52,500 nt of DNA, from contig CAUYUJ010015271.1 of NCBI GenBank assembly GCA_963575745.1, positions 941,674 through 994,173 on the forward strand. Reading direction: 5' to 3'. This document shows, one piece after another, positions 51,641-52,500 of the stretch. The DNA comes from Prorocentrum cordatum (taxonomy: Eukaryota; Sar; Dinophyceae; Prorocentrales; Prorocentraceae). A program made the position numbers and the translations under genes. How positions within the stretch are numbered: position 1 is the first letter of the stretch; every line of letters begins with the position of its first letter. The notes beneath the pieces are model-generated. The model had not been told where the DNA came from, searched no databases, and saw only the letters and a program-made list of their open reading frames with translations.

Positions 51641-52500
51641 TTCCCCGCTCCGCCCCCGGGCCAGACCAGCTCCTTCACGCAGCCCAGCAGCAGGCACCCC
51701 GCGGCGCTGAGATGTGATCTTCGAGCATGCAGCACGCGCTGGCGGGCAACACCCCCGCGGAGGATAATAATTTCCACCGCGGAGCGTTTGCTCCGAAGGC
51801 GGGGGGCGGGGGGGGCCGACGACATCTCTGGAGCGACCCGCTCGCCGAGTGAGACTCGGCCCCTGGGGCTGGAGATGAGCGGCAAAAAGTTATCGCGGGC
51901 GCGATCCTCGCGTCGCTGAGTCGCAGGGCCCCCAGGGGGCTCGACGAGATCCATCAGGGCTTCGCCCAGGGCAGGGCTCTGGGTAACAAGATTATCGGCG
52001 TTGGCTCGTCCGCTCGCGCCTTCGGCCTCAAGAACCTTTCGAAACAGCCAGTTCTCGGGCGCTACGATTTCGGCCAGGCCCCCCCGTCGACTTCCCATGA
52101 GTGGATCCTTGAAGTTGTCGGCTCGATCGAGACGCCTGACCTTTGTAGCCATGCACCATGTGCAGGGGCTCTTGCTGGACAGGTCCTGTAGCTCGTTAAG
52201 ATAGCCAGCGGGGTGATCCAAGGGCGCCCTGGCTCTGGCCTTGACTCCCCCTGGGAGTGGACCCGCCCCTCCGGACATTCCGCGCAACTACCGACTCCCA
52301 GAACAAGGGGAAAACCCGAGCCTGCGCGGATGACATAGGCATGGCTACGCGCGACCTTCGGCGCCCACGGCGAATTCACTTTGTTTTGAAAGAAGTTGAG
52401 GCGATCGCCCGTCTGAGGCTGAAAACAGCCAAGTGCGTGCTTGCACCCGTGGGGTCGCCCCTCACGGACATCCTGGAGGCGAAAATCAAAAACTGGCTGG
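51641..52500 (+). pseudogene. LINE reverse transcriptase domain, partial
   Basis: Ordered RT motifs in changing + frames: SAPGPDQL (51645-51668; RT entry motif), GFAQGRALGNKIIGV (about 51958-52002), YDFGQAPPSTSHEWILEVV (about 52063-52119; the position of the first catalytic Asp), SGVIQGRPGSG (about 52209-52241; normally GVLQGCPLSG) and CADDIGMATRDLRR (52323 on; the YxDD box with Cys). The last is open to the window edge with LRLKTAKCVLAPVGSPLTD. Frameshifts and a lost Cys/Pro in the QG motif show that it is inactive. Confidence 0.75.

Larger units (their letters stand above)
49216..52500 (+). mobile_element. Decayed LINE retrotransposon, runs off the right edge
   Basis: Collinear + strand domains: coiled-coil-like N-terminus, a nucleic-acid-binding-like ORF1 segment, an APE-type endonuclease, a linker and a reverse transcriptase with a CADD box near 52323. 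The frame changes several times and in-frame stops occur, so the copy is not functional as it stands. The 3' end (thumb, RNase H, tail) lies outside the window. Confidence 0.8.

Overview
The window looks like nuclear DNA of a dinoflagellate, and a Prorocentrum-like species would fit. Three things point that way. A sequence at 48930-48951 matches the conserved 22-nt dinoflagellate spliced leader (DinoSL) at 21 of 22 positions as I know it. A tandem pair of decayed DinoSL copies sits at 24875-24908. Degenerate LINE proteins (endonuclease, reverse transcriptase, RNase H) resemble families I know from dinoflagellate genomes. The DNA is GC-rich, very gene-poor and dominated by repeats. No organism assignment was tested by search, and the species is a guess.

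Layout. 1-4.0 kb: GC-rich DNA, TCC and CAC microsatellites, an 18-bp minisatellite (1482-2229) and the first of three introner-like transposons (2397-2578). 5.0-9.1 kb: a higher-order repeat with an inverted end copy and a 14-bp minisatellite. 9.3-14.6 kb: two copies of a composite repeat (9330 and 13700), a 90-bp satellite and a fold-back element. 14.6-24.2 kb: decayed retroelements, including RNase H and reverse transcriptase fragments and one uninterrupted RNase H domain (23665-24216). 24.7-30.7 kb: long pyrimidine-rich triplet arrays, the tandem SL relics and two satellites (137 bp, 83 bp). 31-33.3 kb: a fold-back MITE, an introner-like element and a MATE-family transporter gene with one deduced intron. 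33.3-46 kb: mostly unassigned DNA, several fold-back elements, GGGGCC-type 10-11-bp arrays with a 404-bp higher-order unit, and a second copy of the 90-bp satellite. 46.2-48.7 kb: a 179-codon ORF with a possible ubiquitin-like fold and a CobW/ZNG1-type GTPase exon. 49.2-52.5 kb: a frameshifted LINE running off the right edge.

Only three stretches look like host coding sequence: the MATE gene, the ORF at 46185-46724 and the CobW-type exon. All three are on the + strand. Nothing suggests they form one pathway. The best leads are the introner-like elements with splice sites inside their terminal inverted repeats, one directly upstream of the MATE coding start; the SL relics next to triplet microsatellites; the MITE inserted at a stop codon; and a dispersed repeat that keeps a common minus-strand peptide. 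Nearly all long open frames elsewhere arise from triplet repeats or GC-rich, stop-poor DNA and are not called as genes.
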